Below are positions 34,785 to 44,206 of a DNA stretch of 48,445 nt, piece after piece. The notes beneath the pieces were generated by a model. It had not been told where the DNA came from. It saw only the letters and a program-made list of their open reading frames with translations, and ran no database searches. How positions within the stretch are numbered: position 1 is the first letter of the stretch; every line of letters starts with the position of its first letter. The stretch covers positions 1-48,445 of the forward strand of contig CAKUOH010000017.1 in the NCBI GenBank assembly GCA_934668765.1, given 5' to 3'. This DNA comes from an uncultured Helicobacteraceae bacterium. Lineage in GTDB: Bacteria > Campylobacterota > Campylobacteria > Campylobacterales > Helicobacteraceae. The position numbers and the translations under genes were made by a program.

Positions 34785-35648
34785 TTAATTTGCGCATTTT
34801 TCGCTAAAATCCGCCGAATCCACGCTCATTTCCGCCGAATCTGCAATTTTTAAAAGTTGCTCTACCAAATCACTTATTTTTTTAGAATCAAGCATATTTG
34901 CGCCATCGCTTAACGCATTTTGCGCATCATTATGCACCTCAGCAAAAAATCCATCTACCCCCACAGCAGCCGCAGCCCTTGCCAAAATAGGCGCAAACTC
35001 CCTCTCGCCACTACTTTTGCCGCCACCTGCACCGGGCATTTGAATGCTATGTGTCATATCAAAAATCACAGGCGCAAATTCGCGCATTATCGCAAGGGAG
35101 CGCATATCCACGACTAAATTCCCATAGCCAAAGCTACTTCCGCGCTCTGTAAGCCATACACCAAGTTTTTTGGCGGATTCGTAAGTCGCATTTTTTAGCG
35201 ATGAATCGCGCGTTTTTAGTGCCTTAAGCGCGGCATATTGCATATCGCGTGGATTTACAAACTGCCCTTTTTTGATATTTACGATTTTGTCGCTCTTTGC
35301 GGCTTCTACAATCAAATCCGTTTGACGACAAAGCAAAGCAGGAATCTGCAAAATATCTGCCACTTGCGCTACTTGTGCCACTTGGCAAGGCTCGTGAATG
35401 TCGGTAATAATTTTATAGCCAAAATCTTTTTTTATTGAATCTAGTGCCGATAATCCCGCATCAATGCCGATTCCACGAAAATTCTCCAAACTTGTCCGAT
35501 TTGCCTTATCAAAACTTGCTTTAAAATAAAAGTCGATTCGTGGATTTTGCGACAATTCGCGCAAATCCTCCGCGATAATTTTTAACCCATCAACGCTCTC
35601 AATCACGCAAGGTCCAGCCATAACTATCATTTTTTGCATTTTTTTCAT
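34785..35648 (-). CDS. kdsA: KDO-8-phosphate synthase
   Basis: 287 residues. It condenses PEP and arabinose-5-phosphate to KDO-8-phosphate for lipopolysaccharide core. [50 protein letters not shown]-like ([11 protein letters not shown]) and [18 protein letters not shown] are the known substrate and metal-site blocks. ribH and nusB follow. The C-terminal 25 residues are extended relative to the E. coli enzyme and rich in Ser, Ala and Asp. Confidence 0.97.
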   Translation of the reverse strand: MKKMQKMIVMAGPCVIESVDGLKIIAEDLRELSQNPRIDFYFKASFDKANRTSLENFRGIGIDAGLSALDSIKKDFGYKIITDIHEPCQVAQVAQVADILQIPALLCRQTDLIVEAAKSDKIVNIKKGQFVNPRDMQYAALKALKTRDSSLKNATYESAKKLGVWLTERGSSFGYGNLVVDMRSLAIMREFAPVIFDMTHSIQMPGAGGGKSSGEREFAPILARAAAAVGVDGFFAEVHNDAQNALSDGANMLDSKKISDLVEQLLKIADSAEMSVDSADFSEKCAN

Positions 35649-35660
35649 AAAATTCCCCCT

Positions 35661-36326
35661 TTAATGCGAATCGCTTTTTATGCTATGCGCAGGATTAGGA
35701 ATCGGGCGAAATTCGCGCTTAATCATATTGTAATTCAAAATCTCGCCTGTTTCGATAATATAATACCACCCATAAATATTTAACTCACCCAAATCGAATT
35801 TTTCCTCGACAAATGGATAAGTCATTAGGTTTTCAAGCTGATATTCGACATTGATTTGCTCACAAAGCCAGATTTTTTTGGAGTGCGATTCGGGCTTTAA
35901 GGCACTTACTTTTGCCTTTACAGGCTCTAATAATTCAAGCCATTTTTGCACATAAGGTGTCGAATCTAACTTGCCTTTTTTCTCAAATATTGCGCTACAC
36001 GCACCGCAATTACTATGTCCGCAGATTATGATATTTTTGATATTCAAAATACTTAAAGCATACTCAATCGCGCTAGTTGTAGCAAGATAGCCACTGCGCA
36101 TTTTTGTATTATCTGTGTATGGTGGGACGATATTGCCGACATTGCGCACGACAAACAAATCGCCCGGAAGCGTGTTTGTGATGAGATTTGGCACGACACG
36201 CGAATCCACACATCCAATAAAAAGCGTATGCGGATTTTGCTTTTTGCCGAGATTTTCATAAAGTTCTTTATGGCTTAGAAAATCCTCTTCTTTAAATTTT
36301 ACTGCACCTTCAAATAATTCTCTCAT
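35661..36326 (-). CDS. Beta-class carbonic anhydrase
   Basis: 221-residue zinc enzyme interconverting CO2 and bicarbonate. The zinc ligands are C39, H104 and C107, with D41 and R43 (CVDSR) forming the catalytic dyad. The RNVGNIVPP, SAIEYAL and GHSNCGAC motifs are intact. In H. pylori the same gene sits beside kdsA and helps acid adaptation. No signal peptide is seen, so it is cytoplasmic. It lies 12 nt upstream of kdsA, on the same strand. Confidence 0.95.
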   Translation of the reverse strand: MRELFEGAVKFKEEDFLSHKELYENLGKKQNPHTLFIGCVDSRVVPNLITNTLPGDLFVVRNVGNIVPPYTDNTKMRSGYLATTSAIEYALSILNIKNIIICGHSNCGACSAIFEKKGKLDSTPYVQKWLELLEPVKAKVSALKPESHSKKIWLCEQINVEYQLENLMTYPFVEEKFDLGELNIYGWYYIIETGEILNYNMIKREFRPIPNPAHSIKSDSH

Positions 36327-36340
36327 ATTTTGCCTTTGAT

Positions 36341-37240
36341 TTAGTTTGAATTCGCGGGATTCGCACCTGAATCTGTGTTTGGATTCGCGGGATTTACGCT
36401 AGAATCAACGCTTGGATTCGCGCTATTTGCGTTTGAATCCACGCTTTGATTTGCATTAGATTCGCCACTCATATTACTTATAATCTCTTTTGCCTTTTGC
36501 TCTTTGTCGCCCACATCGCCCACAAAGCTAAAATTCAAATCCACGCGCCGATTTTTCGCCCTGCCCTCCGCTGTATTATTGTCTGCCACAGGATTAAAGT
36601 CCGCATCGCCGCCGATTTGCATAATATTTGGCGGTATATTTAAGGATAGCAGGGTATTTGCTACACTTAAAGCGCGTTTATTAGACAAATCCCAATTATC
36701 CATAGCACTACCCGCACGAAAGGGTTGATTGTCGGTATTTCCTATGATTCGCAAGTTTAAGATATTTTTAAATTTTTCCACTTCTAGTGCCAATCGCTCC
36801 AAAAATAGCCGTCCATTAGGATTTACAATCTCCACGCCACCGCTATCAAAGAGCAAATCATCGGGGATTCTAATGATAAATCCATCTTGCGATTCCTCTA
36901 GCTCAATGCCCGGTCCATCGCTAATCTCTGTCATCTCGGTGTATTCATTCATAAGGCTAGCAAGGACATTTAGGACATCTTCTTTAGTGCTATCCACTTG
37001 AATGGGCGAAGATTGAATGGGATTTGGCGGCGTGATTTCCGTCTCTACTCCATATTCCAAAACGCTAAGAGCCCCTTGCAGTGAGCCGATTGCTTGGTCG
37101 ATTTTTTCCTCATCAAAAGTCGCCATCGATAAAAGCAAGATAAAAAATGTCAAAAGCAAACTCATCAAATCCCCAAAAGTTCCAAGCCATAGCGGTAATC
37201 CGCCACCTTTTTCCTCTTGCTTAATCTTTCTTTTAGCCAA
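36341..37240 (-). CDS. MotB-like OmpA-domain protein with Asn/Ser-rich tail
   Basis: 299 residues from a TTG start (AAAAAGG is 6 nt upstream). The MotB-type plug/membrane helix is GTFGDLMSLLLTFFILLLSM, with proton-path Asp24. The peptidoglycan-binding OmpA domain has NTDNQPFRAGSAMDNWDLSN and AKNRRVDLNF. A flexible C-terminal tail repeats a roughly 11-residue unit (SVDSNANSANP, then SVDSSVNPANP and related units). No motA gene is adjacent; this is therefore a MotB paralogue or a stand-alone stator-like protein. A minus-strand TATAAT is at 37275-37280. Confidence 0.86.
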   Translation of the reverse strand: MAKRKIKQEEKGGGLPLWLGTFGDLMSLLLTFFILLLSMATFDEEKIDQAIGSLQGALSVLEYGVETEITPPNPIQSSPIQVDSTKEDVLNVLASLMNEYTEMTEISDGPGIELEESQDGFIIRIPDDLLFDSGGVEIVNPNGRLFLERLALEVEKFKNILNLRIIGNTDNQPFRAGSAMDNWDLSNKRALSVANTLLSLNIPPNIMQIGGDADFNPVADNNTAEGRAKNRRVDLNFSFVGDVGDKEQKAKEIISNMSGESNANQSVDSNANSANPSVDSSVNPANPNTDSGANPANSN

Positions 37241-37274
37241 CGCGAAACCTTTTTATTTAAAAAATTTGGGTAGA

Positions 37275-37280
37275 ATTATA
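37275..37280 (-). promoter_or_regulatory. -10 box (TATAAT) of the MotB-like gene
   Basis: On the minus strand, GCTATAATTC lies about 36 nt before the TTG start. The same short gap probably also serves dedA on the plus strand. Confidence 0.5.
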
Positions 37281-37310
37281 GCTTAATTTTTGTGATTTTA
37301 AGGTGCATAA

Positions 37311-37976
37311 ATGGGCGAAATAGTAAATTTTATCGTGGATATTGTAGGGCAGCTAGGATATTTAGGAATTTTTGCGATGATGTTTTTAGAATCTAGTTTT
37401 TTTCCTTTCCCCTCCGAAGTGGTGATGATTCCCGCAGGATACTTGGCGTATAAGGGCGAAATGAATGCCATTATAGCTGTAATTATGGGAATTTTAGGCT
37501 CTTTGGCAGGTGCGCTTTTTAATTACTTTTTGGCACTCAAATTTGGGCGAATCTTTGTGCTAAAATTTGGCAAATATTTCTTTTTTAGCGAATCTACAAT
37601 GAATCAAATGGAGGCATTTTTCAAAGCACACGGGGAGATTAGCACTTTTATCGGGCGACTAATCCCAGCAGTTAGGCAATATATCTCACTCCCTGCGGGT
37701 TTGGCGCGTATGAATCTAGCGAAATTTAGCCTTTATACTTCGCTTGGTGCGGGGATTTGGGTAATTATCCTAACGATTTTGGGATATTATATAGGCGCGA
37801 TTTTTAGTGGCGGAATGGAGATAAATGAAATTATCCACACATTTACTAGCAAGGATTTAAGCGCGGAAGAATTGCAAATCAAAGGCTATGTCAAACAAGC
37901 CGTCATTTTCACGCTAATAAGTGCGGTAGGGATTTTAGGCGTGTATATTTACTTTAAGCGCAAAATACGCCACTAA
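37311..37976 (+). CDS. DedA family membrane protein
   Basis: 221-residue DedA/VTT-domain protein. The [22 protein letters not shown] motif, the [18 protein letters not shown] and [22 protein letters not shown] segments, and [14 protein letters not shown] with conserved basic residues are the family signature. DedA proteins act in envelope homeostasis and as undecaprenyl-phosphate or phospholipid flippases; which one is not shown. It converges with the transferase at 37973, with 4 nt overlap of the ends. Confidence 0.9.
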   Translation: MGEIVNFIVDIVGQLGYLGIFAMMFLESSFFPFPSEVVMIPAGYLAYKGEMNAIIAVIMGILGSLAGALFNYFLALKFGRIFVLKFGKYFFFSESTMNQMEAFFKAHGEISTFIGRLIPAVRQYISLPAGLARMNLAKFSLYTSLGAGIWVIILTILGYYIGAIFSGGMEINEIIHTFTSKDLSAEELQIKGYVKQAVIFTLISAVGILGVYIYFKRKIRH

Positions 37977-39514
37977 TACTCCCAAAACTTCGTCTTTTGC
38001 TTTAACTGCCTATTTAGCTCATCTAGCCCGTATTTTTCTATTAGCGTTTGCCCATAAAGCGGATTGCGTCCTAGTCCAAATGCCTCCACTTTAAATCCAA
38101 GCGAATCTAACATCAACGCCGTAAAGTCATAATGCGTTAATTCGCGGTTTTTGACATAATTTCTCGTGGGCTTTCTGCTAAAACGCGGATTTATAAAAGC
38201 ATTGTAAATGTAGCGATGCGTATTTGGCGGGATAAAGTCGCGCTGCATACTCAAATGGTCGCCCAAAATGACAATGCTAGTATTCTCCCCAAAGCGTGAG
38301 CTTTGCACGAATCGCACAAAATCTCCGATAATCCTATCTCCACAGCGAATCGCATTTTCATACAGCGCATTCCCACCGCCAAAATCCTCTCCCGCAAAGT
38401 CCAAATCAGCGCAAAACTCTCCATCGACAAAGCCGGGAAAATGCGTATCCACCGTGCTAATATACAGCGCGAAAGGTTCTTTTTTATCATAAGTGCGCAG
38501 AAAATCTTTAGTCAGCGCAAAAAGCCTAGCGTCTTCAATCCCCCAATGCCCCTCTTGCGAAATGTAGCCATTTTCCTTGAAATAGCGCACATCAAAGGCA
38601 TTTATATGGTGGTCTTTGGCAAACTCATCATATCCGCCAAAAGTGCCTCTTGCGCCCGTGAAAATCGCCTGAAAATACCCTTGCGAATCCAAAATATCGC
38701 TAATGCAAGTGGCGTTTGTAGTATTTGTCCGCCTAAAACCGTGCTCAATAACTCTAAATTGTGGCGGAAAACCGCACATATATGAAGTGATAGCGGGGAA
38801 TGTGGGCTTTGCGCCAAAACTCTCAAAATGTCCGCCGATGACGCTATTTGCGCTAAAATTTACGCCACTTTGGGCGAAGTGCGTGAGATTTGGGATTAGC
38901 TCACCGTGCGGGGAATAGTGCGATATATGCCTAAATCCCCCCCCCCATTCCACTTGCGGAATATTTTTGCCACTAAAGGTAGATTCCATAGATTCAGAGA
39001 ATATTACAATCAAATTTCTTTTATTTTTTTGTGCTTTAAAATCGCTAATTTTTGGCGTGATATAATTGTCCTCATAAAATGATGAATAGGTTACTTTTCT
39101 AAAAAATTTATTGCTTATATATTCACTAAATGAAATCTTTAAATCCACTGTATTAAAGGCTATAATCAAAAAGCAAATGCTTACACAAAGACTAAAACCG
39201 ATATTGCGACTAACTAATTCTCGTAAAAATTTTGCGATGAAATCATAGCATTTTAGCGTCCATTTATGTTGCAATATTTTTGGCAAAAAAGTGATAAAAA
39301 TCGCTACAAAAATGCTAGGAATCGCAATGTAGCGTAGCGTGTCTATGACTATCATTTTAATAACGGCTGGGTCTGTCCCATCTAGCGGATTTGCAAGGAC
39401 AAAAAGCAGATTGTCAATACTCAAACCAAAATTATAATACTGCGCACTAAAATACAATGTCCCTGCCAAAAAACTCAATAAAAATATGGCGATTAGATAT
39501 AGTTTTTGCTTCAC
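37973..39514 (-). CDS. Phosphoglycerol/phosphoethanolamine transferase-like (sulfatase family), phase-variable
   Basis: 513 residues. An N-terminal membrane part of four or five helices (to about 140) is followed by a periplasmic alkaline-phosphatase-superfamily domain: [34 protein letters not shown] (nucleophile region) and [10 protein letters not shown] (metal ligands). It is closest in layout to OpgB/LtaS-like phosphoglycerol transferases, with EptA-like enzymes the alternative. A run of ten G in the coding strand (38937-38946), encoding GGG in [10 protein letters not shown], puts it under slipped-strand control. A surface-lipid or glycan modification is likely. Confidence 0.82.
   Translation of the reverse strand: MKQKLYLIAIFLLSFLAGTLYFSAQYYNFGLSIDNLLFVLANPLDGTDPAVIKMIVIDTLRYIAIPSIFVAIFITFLPKILQHKWTLKCYDFIAKFLRELVSRNIGFSLCVSICFLIIAFNTVDLKISFSEYISNKFFRKVTYSSFYEDNYITPKISDFKAQKNKRNLIVIFSESMESTFSGKNIPQVEWGGGFRHISHYSPHGELIPNLTHFAQSGVNFSANSVIGGHFESFGAKPTFPAITSYMCGFPPQFRVIEHGFRRTNTTNATCISDILDSQGYFQAIFTGARGTFGGYDEFAKDHHINAFDVRYFKENGYISQEGHWGIEDARLFALTKDFLRTYDKKEPFALYISTVDTHFPGFVDGEFCADLDFAGEDFGGGNALYENAIRCGDRIIGDFVRFVQSSRFGENTSIVILGDHLSMQRDFIPPNTHRYIYNAFINPRFSRKPTRNYVKNRELTHYDFTALMLDSLGFKVEAFGLGRNPLYGQTLIEKYGLDELNRQLKQKTKFWEY
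38937..38946 (-). repeat. G10 tract in the transferase gene
   Basis: Ten consecutive G on the coding (minus) strand. The present length is in frame. Changes not divisible by three would truncate the enzyme before its C-terminal metal-binding half. Confidence 0.85.
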
Positions 39515-39708
39515 TTTGCTATCCTTTGAAAAAATTTTTTGCTTTGGAATCTAGCATTTTAAAGGCGCATTTTAGCAGAAATGTTTTTTAGATTTGCCTA
39601 AAATATTTTGGGTTGCTTTGATTTTTGTGCTGCCAAATTTTGCAATAAAAGTGGAGTGTGAATCATCATTGCAAGGCGAATCGTAGATTCGCGCAAAGCA
39701 CAAACAGC
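39515..39708. other. Gap after the Sel1 protein gene
   Basis: 194 bases with one degenerate GTCATTGCAAGGCG-type palindrome (about 39663-39700, arms GCGAATC/GATTCGC) and otherwise AT-rich sequence. No gene seen. Confidence 0.5.
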
Positions 39709-41064
39709 CTATTCCACACCTAATTTATTTAGATTTTTATAAGCATCGCAACCAGCCTGCTCCCCAAAATCACAGGCTTTGCCAAATAGCTCTTTTGCTT
39801 TGGATAGATTTTTTGCTACGCCCTCGCCATCGTGATATATTGTGCCTAGCACACCGCAACCAATGCCAGATTGCATTTCACAGGATTTTTTATAATAGCT
39901 TTTTGCTAGTTTATAGTCCTTTTTTACGCCTTCACCTGAATAATATAACAATCCAACTCCACCACAAGAATCTGCATTACCTAAATCACAAGCCTTTTTA
40001 TAATAGTGTAATGCTTTACTATAATCCTGTTTAACGCCTAATCCATTATAATAAAAACTCGCCAAATCGTAACAGGCAACTCCTATTATAAAAGTAGTAT
40101 GCCACCAAGTCAAACTGCCAACAACATACTTTACTTGACCTAAATTTTTGCTATTTGCCTTATCGCATACCATTTCATAGTATTTTTTTGCTTTGTCATA
40201 TTGTTCTTGTTCTCTATATAAACTCCCTACTTCATAGCAAGCACCATAGCTTGTAGCATTACATTGCTTATCATAATGATTTATGCAATCATCAAGGCTT
40301 TTATTGCTACAATTTGCTTTTTGTTTGTTATCAGCATTAGGTTTTTCATATCGCACCTTATCTAGCCTTTTATAATTATCACAAGCATTTTGATAGTCCC
40401 AATTACAAGATTTGCCATAATATTCCTTTGCTTTGGATAGATTTTTTGCTGTGCCATCGCCATATTCATACATTGCACCTAACTTATTGCAGCCAATGCT
40501 AGATTCCATTTTACAAGATTTTTCAAAATAGTTTTTTGCTAATTTTAAATCCTCTTTTGTGCCTTTACCTAAATAATACGCACTCCCAACCATAGCGCAA
40601 GATTGTGCCCCACTACTAGATTTTACACCGCTAAAACTACAATCCTTTTCAAAATATTTAAACGCTTTGTTATAATCTTTTTTAACGCCCAAACCATTGT
40701 AATAAAATCTTGCTAAATCGCGACAAGCAAGTTGCATCATAAAAGCAGTATTAGAGAATGTTGCCATTAAGCGACCATCTATCATCTCTACTTGATAGGA
40801 ATCTTTGCTATTTGCCTTATCGCATACCATTTCATAGTATTTTTTAGATTTGCTATATTGCTTTTGTTCAAAGTGTAACTCTCCCACAATCCAACAAGCA
40901 TTATAATTTTTAGCCTCACATTGTTTGTCATAATGATTTATGCAGTATGATAAACTTTTATTTACACAAAAATCTTGCTGTCTTGTTCTTGCATTAGCAA
41001 CACAAACCACACTTGCCACCACAATGGCAAAAATTATCTTTTTTATTTTGTATTCTTTTGCCAC
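39709..41064 (-). CDS. Sel1-like repeat, cysteine-rich secreted protein (Hcp type)
   Basis: 451 residues with a signal peptide (about 1-25, IIFAIVVASVVCVANA). It holds Sel1-type repeats, many ending in cysteine pairs (GLGVKKDYNKAFKYFEKDCS, YLGKGTKEDLKLAKNYFEKS), like the Helicobacter cysteine-rich Hcp proteins. The protein is an internal duplication: each half begins with CINHYDKQC and continues with YEMVCDKANSK, then Sel1 units (first half to about 235, second half from about 250). It is the second gene after xthA, 2 nt away, so it shares the phase-variable promoter. The function is unknown. Confidence 0.85.
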   Translation of the reverse strand: MAKEYKIKKIIFAIVVASVVCVANARTRQQDFCVNKSLSYCINHYDKQCEAKNYNACWIVGELHFEQKQYSKSKKYYEMVCDKANSKDSYQVEMIDGRLMATFSNTAFMMQLACRDLARFYYNGLGVKKDYNKAFKYFEKDCSFSGVKSSSGAQSCAMVGSAYYLGKGTKEDLKLAKNYFEKSCKMESSIGCNKLGAMYEYGDGTAKNLSKAKEYYGKSCNWDYQNACDNYKRLDKVRYEKPNADNKQKANCSNKSLDDCINHYDKQCNATSYGACYEVGSLYREQEQYDKAKKYYEMVCDKANSKNLGQVKYVVGSLTWWHTTFIIGVACYDLASFYYNGLGVKQDYSKALHYYKKACDLGNADSCGGVGLLYYSGEGVKKDYKLAKSYYKKSCEMQSGIGCGVLGTIYHDGEGVAKNLSKAKELFGKACDFGEQAGCDAYKNLNKLGVE

Positions 41065-41066
41065 TT

Positions 41067-41792
41067 TTACAAATCAATCTCAATGCCGATAGGATTGTGG
41101 TCGGATTCAAAGCTACTATCCACAATAAAGGCATTTTTTAGCGCAGGGCGTAGATTTTGGCTAATGAAAATATAATCCAACCTTAATCCTTTATAATTTT
41201 TCTCATTGCGATTTTGGTGGCTAATCCAAGTGCATTTTGGCTCATTTGCATTTAGTGCGCGGAATGAATCCACAAAGCCCAAATCCACGATTTTATCAAG
41301 CAACGCCCTTTCTTGTGGAAATGTGCCAAGCCCACTCCACTGGCTTGTTACATCAATATCCTTATGTGCGATATTAAAATCCCCGCAAATTATGGCGTTT
41401 TTATCTTTGAATCTATCAAGATAAGCGATAAAATCCTTATAAAATTTTAGTTTATAATCTAACTCTTTATCGCCTAGCGGAAAGTAGATATTAAATAGCA
41501 CAAAATCATCAAAATGGCTCTCACACACCCTTGCTTCATTATCATCTGCAAATTCGCACTTTTTATCAGCCACAACTTCAAGGTTGCATAGCGTCATCAC
41601 ACCGCTAATTTGCTTTTGCGTATTATGCAAGATATTTTTAAATCCAAGTGCGTGGAGTTCTCGTGGAAATTTGGTAGTTTTTACTTCCTGCAAACATAGT
41701 AAATCTGGCTTTTGCTCTGCCACCAAATCTTGTAATTTTTTACTCTCTAACTTTGCCTTTAATCCATTGATATTCCACGAAATTAGCTTCAT
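41067..41792 (-). CDS. xthA: Exodeoxyribonuclease III
   Basis: 241-residue AP endonuclease/3'-exonuclease of base-excision repair. MKLISWNINGLKA, LCLQEVKTT, ICGDFNIAH and the terminal SDHNPIGIEI block carry the catalytic Asn, Glu, Asp and His. The length is slightly short of the roughly 250-268 usual. AAAGGAC precedes the ATG by about 6 nt. Its promoter contains a poly-G spacer (41825-41852), unusual for a DNA-repair gene. Confidence 0.95.
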   Translation of the reverse strand: MKLISWNINGLKAKLESKKLQDLVAEQKPDLLCLQEVKTTKFPRELHALGFKNILHNTQKQISGVMTLCNLEVVADKKCEFADDNEARVCESHFDDFVLFNIYFPLGDKELDYKLKFYKDFIAYLDRFKDKNAIICGDFNIAHKDIDVTSQWSGLGTFPQERALLDKIVDLGFVDSFRALNANEPKCTWISHQNRNEKNYKGLRLDYIFISQNLRPALKNAFIVDSSFESDHNPIGIEIDL

Positions 41793-41824
41793 TTTTTGTC
41801 CTTTTGTTAAAATTTAAAAGCACG

Positions 41825-41852
41825 ATTTTAACAAAATCCCCCCCCCTGTCAA
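41825..41852 (-). promoter_or_regulatory. xthA promoter with poly-G spacer
   Basis: On the minus strand: TTGACA (41847-41852), a 16-nt spacer whose first nine bases are G (41838-41846), then TAAAAT (41825-41830). TTGACA is a perfect -35. A slip of one G would change the spacer to 15 or 17, so transcription of xthA and the Sel1 protein should vary. Confidence 0.72.
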
Positions 41853-41916
41853 TAAAAAGTAAAGAAATGTGAAATTTTGGATTTGCGTGAATCTAGCGTT
41901 TAGATTCGCGTGTTTT

Positions 41917-41955
41917 GGATTGCTTTGGCAAATCTATGATTCGCCTTGCAATGAC
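41917..41955 (-). repeat. GTCATTGCAAGGCG...CAATCC palindromic repeat
   Basis: Minus strand CGTCATTGCAAGGCGAATC...GATTTGCCAAAGCAATCC; dispersed family member with AATC/GATT arms. Confidence 0.7.
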
Positions 41956-42047
41956 GATTTTTTGATTTTACCCCCCCCCTTTTTTTTTAATCCCCATCCG
42001 CAAGGGAGGAGGAAATTTTTCGATTCAAAGAGAATCTAATTGCAATC

Positions 42048-42181
42048 ACAATCGAAGTAATGGCGGTAAGCACTTTGCTTTGTTTTTATATAAAACAAGC
42101 GAGATAGGACTTTGGCGTCCATCGAGCGCAGTTTTGTGTAGAAACAAAGCAAATGATTACCCCAGAACAAATTGCCCCTAA
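42048..42181 (-). repeat. Conserved-end, variable-core hairpin element, copy B
   Basis: Reading the minus strand, it starts TTAGGGGCAATTTGTTCT, with the TAG being the maf stop, and ends ACCGCCATTACTTCGATTGT, matching copy A (2687-2819) in both ends and length. The core has no similarity to copy A but folds into its own long hairpin: twelve perfect base pairs TTTGCTTTGTTT/AAACAAAGCAAA (42074-42085 with 42142-42153), a further AAAAC/GTTTT stem, and a top stem GGAC/GTCC with a 6-nt loop (42111-42116). The core stem spans 80 nt. Confidence 0.65.
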
Positions 42182-44064
42182 TTCCACGATTCATAACTCT
42201 CTTTTACGCAAAATAGCACCGCATCCATACACCCAGCCAGCGAAAACAGCCACATTTTATGCGCAAAAAGCCACTCTAATTTCTTTGCCTTTTGGCTCAT
42301 CTCATCATTTGCGATTTTTGTAGTGATTTTGACTAGCTCCATTTCTTGGTGGAAAATGTAGCTCTGCGTGGCTTCATTAAAGATTTGCAGGAATTTTTGG
42401 CTTTTAAAAAGTCCCTTAATTTTTTCAATCGATTCAAGCGTAGAATCCAACTTTTTAAAGTCAAAATCCTCTAATTTACCCTCTTTATTTGCATTCTCTA
42501 ATGCCTCGCAAAGCCCCGCCACTTCTAAAAATAATGTCTCGATTTTTGCCTTTTTCGCACTGCCATATTTTAATATTTCTTGCACTTTTTGCTTTGCTTT
42601 TTTTAGATTCGCTTTTGTTTCGCGCTCGTTTGGCATTTCAAGCACGATTCGCGCTTTTTTTGCGCTTTTATCCACGCTACTCATTGCCTTTTCAAAGCTC
42701 ATTTCAATCGTATGCGGGATTCGCGCACCGCCCTCTGTGGCATTTATCACGCGAATCCTATCCTTTGTATCAAAAATATCTTTGGCAAAAAATTTCAAAA
42801 ACATATCCCAAACCTGCGTGGATTGCACGAATCCGCCTCCGCCATATTTTTCTAGCGTAACCACCGCCCTTTCGCGCCCAATCTCATCTTCGCCATACAC
42901 CGCGCCCTTGCTATGGCTACTTCCATCATCTGCGAATGCCAAATCCTGCCCTATAAACACGCATTCTTCAAATCCGCTATGCACCACAATTTCATAAGCC
43001 ATATTTGCCGCGCTTAACCCGATGCCGACATAGCCATAAGGCTCAAGTCCAAAATAGCTCGTGTAGCCAAAGGGACGCTCTGAGATTTGCAAGATTCCGC
43101 CCTTTTTGACAATCTCACCAAGCAATTTTTTATGCGCAATCGAAGTGATTGCAAAAATGACATTTTTAAAAAACTCCGCTTCTACCACTTCATAAAATTT
43201 CGCTGTTAGCTCTACTCGCTCCATTGAAAGCACAATATCGGGCTTAATGCCGTGCTTACAGAGAATAGGAAAGGACGCATCAATGCAAAAAATCGTTACA
43301 AAATCCTGCATTTTTTTTAAAAGCGGAAGTTGTTTATTTAGCGATGGTCCCGTTGATACAATCACGGCGCAATTTGTATTTTTCGCCTTGCCTATTAGCT
43401 CATAAAGGCTAGGATTTTGTAGCATTAGCGGGAGATTTGCGATGTGGTGCTTTATGCCTGTAATCGCGTCATTGCTATCATTGCCTAAACTCACCACGCA
43501 ATGCTCAATAATGCCAACAAAAAGCTTATTTATTGCACTTGCTAAATCCAAAAAATTATCATAATACGCGTTAAAAAAATGCAGATTGTAAAGTTTGCCG
43601 TGCATTAGTGCATCTCTATTTTGGCTAAAAAATGGGGATAGATTCTCCATATTTACCGCATTTGCGTCAAATATCACGAATCGAAGCGATTTAATCTCAT
43701 CGCTAAAATCTATCAAATTTAGCACGATAAAAATTATCTCCACATTTGGTTCAAAGACTAGGATACGCTTGTGCGCTGGATTTGATAGAAGCATTTTATA
43801 CAAAATCCCATTGCCAAGCCCAAAAAAGTAAAGATATGGATAAAGCTGATAGGACGCAAGGGAGTTAAAAATCTGCGTGGTAGATTCGACACTATTGCCA
43901 CTAAAAAGCAATAATTCGCGCTTTTTATCTAAAATATTTATATCCGCTGAATCTTTTCCCATAAAGACTTCAAAGTCCGTATTTGGCGTAACTTGGCGGA
44001 GTTTTTTATGGAATGCCGAATCTACCTTGCTAATCGCGCTTAAATTTTTCTCCCAAATGCTCAT
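42178..44064 (-). CDS. maf: Motility-associated factor (Maf) glycosyltransferase, DUF115
   Basis: 628-residue protein of the Maf family, which transfers pseudaminic-acid-type sugars to flagellin. The central domain has VIVSTGPSLNKQLPLLKKM, CIDASFPILCKHGIKPDIV and SMERVE, the DUF115/6-HMP-kinase-like block, and FIGQDLAFADDG further on. The C-terminal part is helical. No membrane segment is seen. flaB lies 2.4 kb away on the same strand, consistent with a flagellin-modification role. Hairpin element B begins at its stop. Confidence 0.9.
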   Translation of the reverse strand: MSIWEKNLSAISKVDSAFHKKLRQVTPNTDFEVFMGKDSADINILDKKRELLLFSGNSVESTTQIFNSLASYQLYPYLYFFGLGNGILYKMLLSNPAHKRILVFEPNVEIIFIVLNLIDFSDEIKSLRFVIFDANAVNMENLSPFFSQNRDALMHGKLYNLHFFNAYYDNFLDLASAINKLFVGIIEHCVVSLGNDSNDAITGIKHHIANLPLMLQNPSLYELIGKAKNTNCAVIVSTGPSLNKQLPLLKKMQDFVTIFCIDASFPILCKHGIKPDIVLSMERVELTAKFYEVVEAEFFKNVIFAITSIAHKKLLGEIVKKGGILQISERPFGYTSYFGLEPYGYVGIGLSAANMAYEIVVHSGFEECVFIGQDLAFADDGSSHSKGAVYGEDEIGRERAVVTLEKYGGGGFVQSTQVWDMFLKFFAKDIFDTKDRIRVINATEGGARIPHTIEMSFEKAMSSVDKSAKKARIVLEMPNERETKANLKKAKQKVQEILKYGSAKKAKIETLFLEVAGLCEALENANKEGKLEDFDFKKLDSTLESIEKIKGLFKSQKFLQIFNEATQSYIFHQEMELVKITTKIANDEMSQKAKKLEWLFAHKMWLFSLAGCMDAVLFCVKESYESWN

Positions 44065-44080
44065 TTTATGTCCCCTGCGT

Positions 44081-44117
44081 TGTCATTGCGAGTCTTGCGT
44101 AGCAAGGCGTGGCAATC
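44081..44117 (+). repeat. GTCATTGCGAG...GTGGCAAT palindromic repeat
   Basis: TGTCATTGCGAGTCTTGCGT and AGCAAGGCGTGGCAATC form arms CTTGC/GCAAG; 17 nt before the maf start on the opposite reading. Confidence 0.75.
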
Positions 44118-44206
44118 TAATTTGGATTTGGTAAATTTTTGGCGCGATTGTAGCAAAATTTGGTTTTAGATTCACGCCTTTCATAAGAATCTCGCCAAAA
44201 TCATTT

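Larger units (their letters stand above)
41793..42177. other. 385-base gap between xthA and maf
   Basis: From left to right it holds the xthA promoter with C9, a palindromic repeat (41917-41955), a C9/T9 run with a truncated C-rich module (41970-42013), and hairpin element B (42048-42181). No coding gene seen. Confidence 0.7.

Noticed and set aside
41970..41988. C9 followed by T9 run as a further phase-variable tract
   Set aside because: It lies at the edge of a broken C-rich module and not in a gene or promoter that I can identify; may simply be repeat degeneration.
42368..42997. 209-codon plus-strand open frame
   Set aside because: Opposite the well-supported maf gene; Ser/Phe-rich composition typical of antisense shadows.
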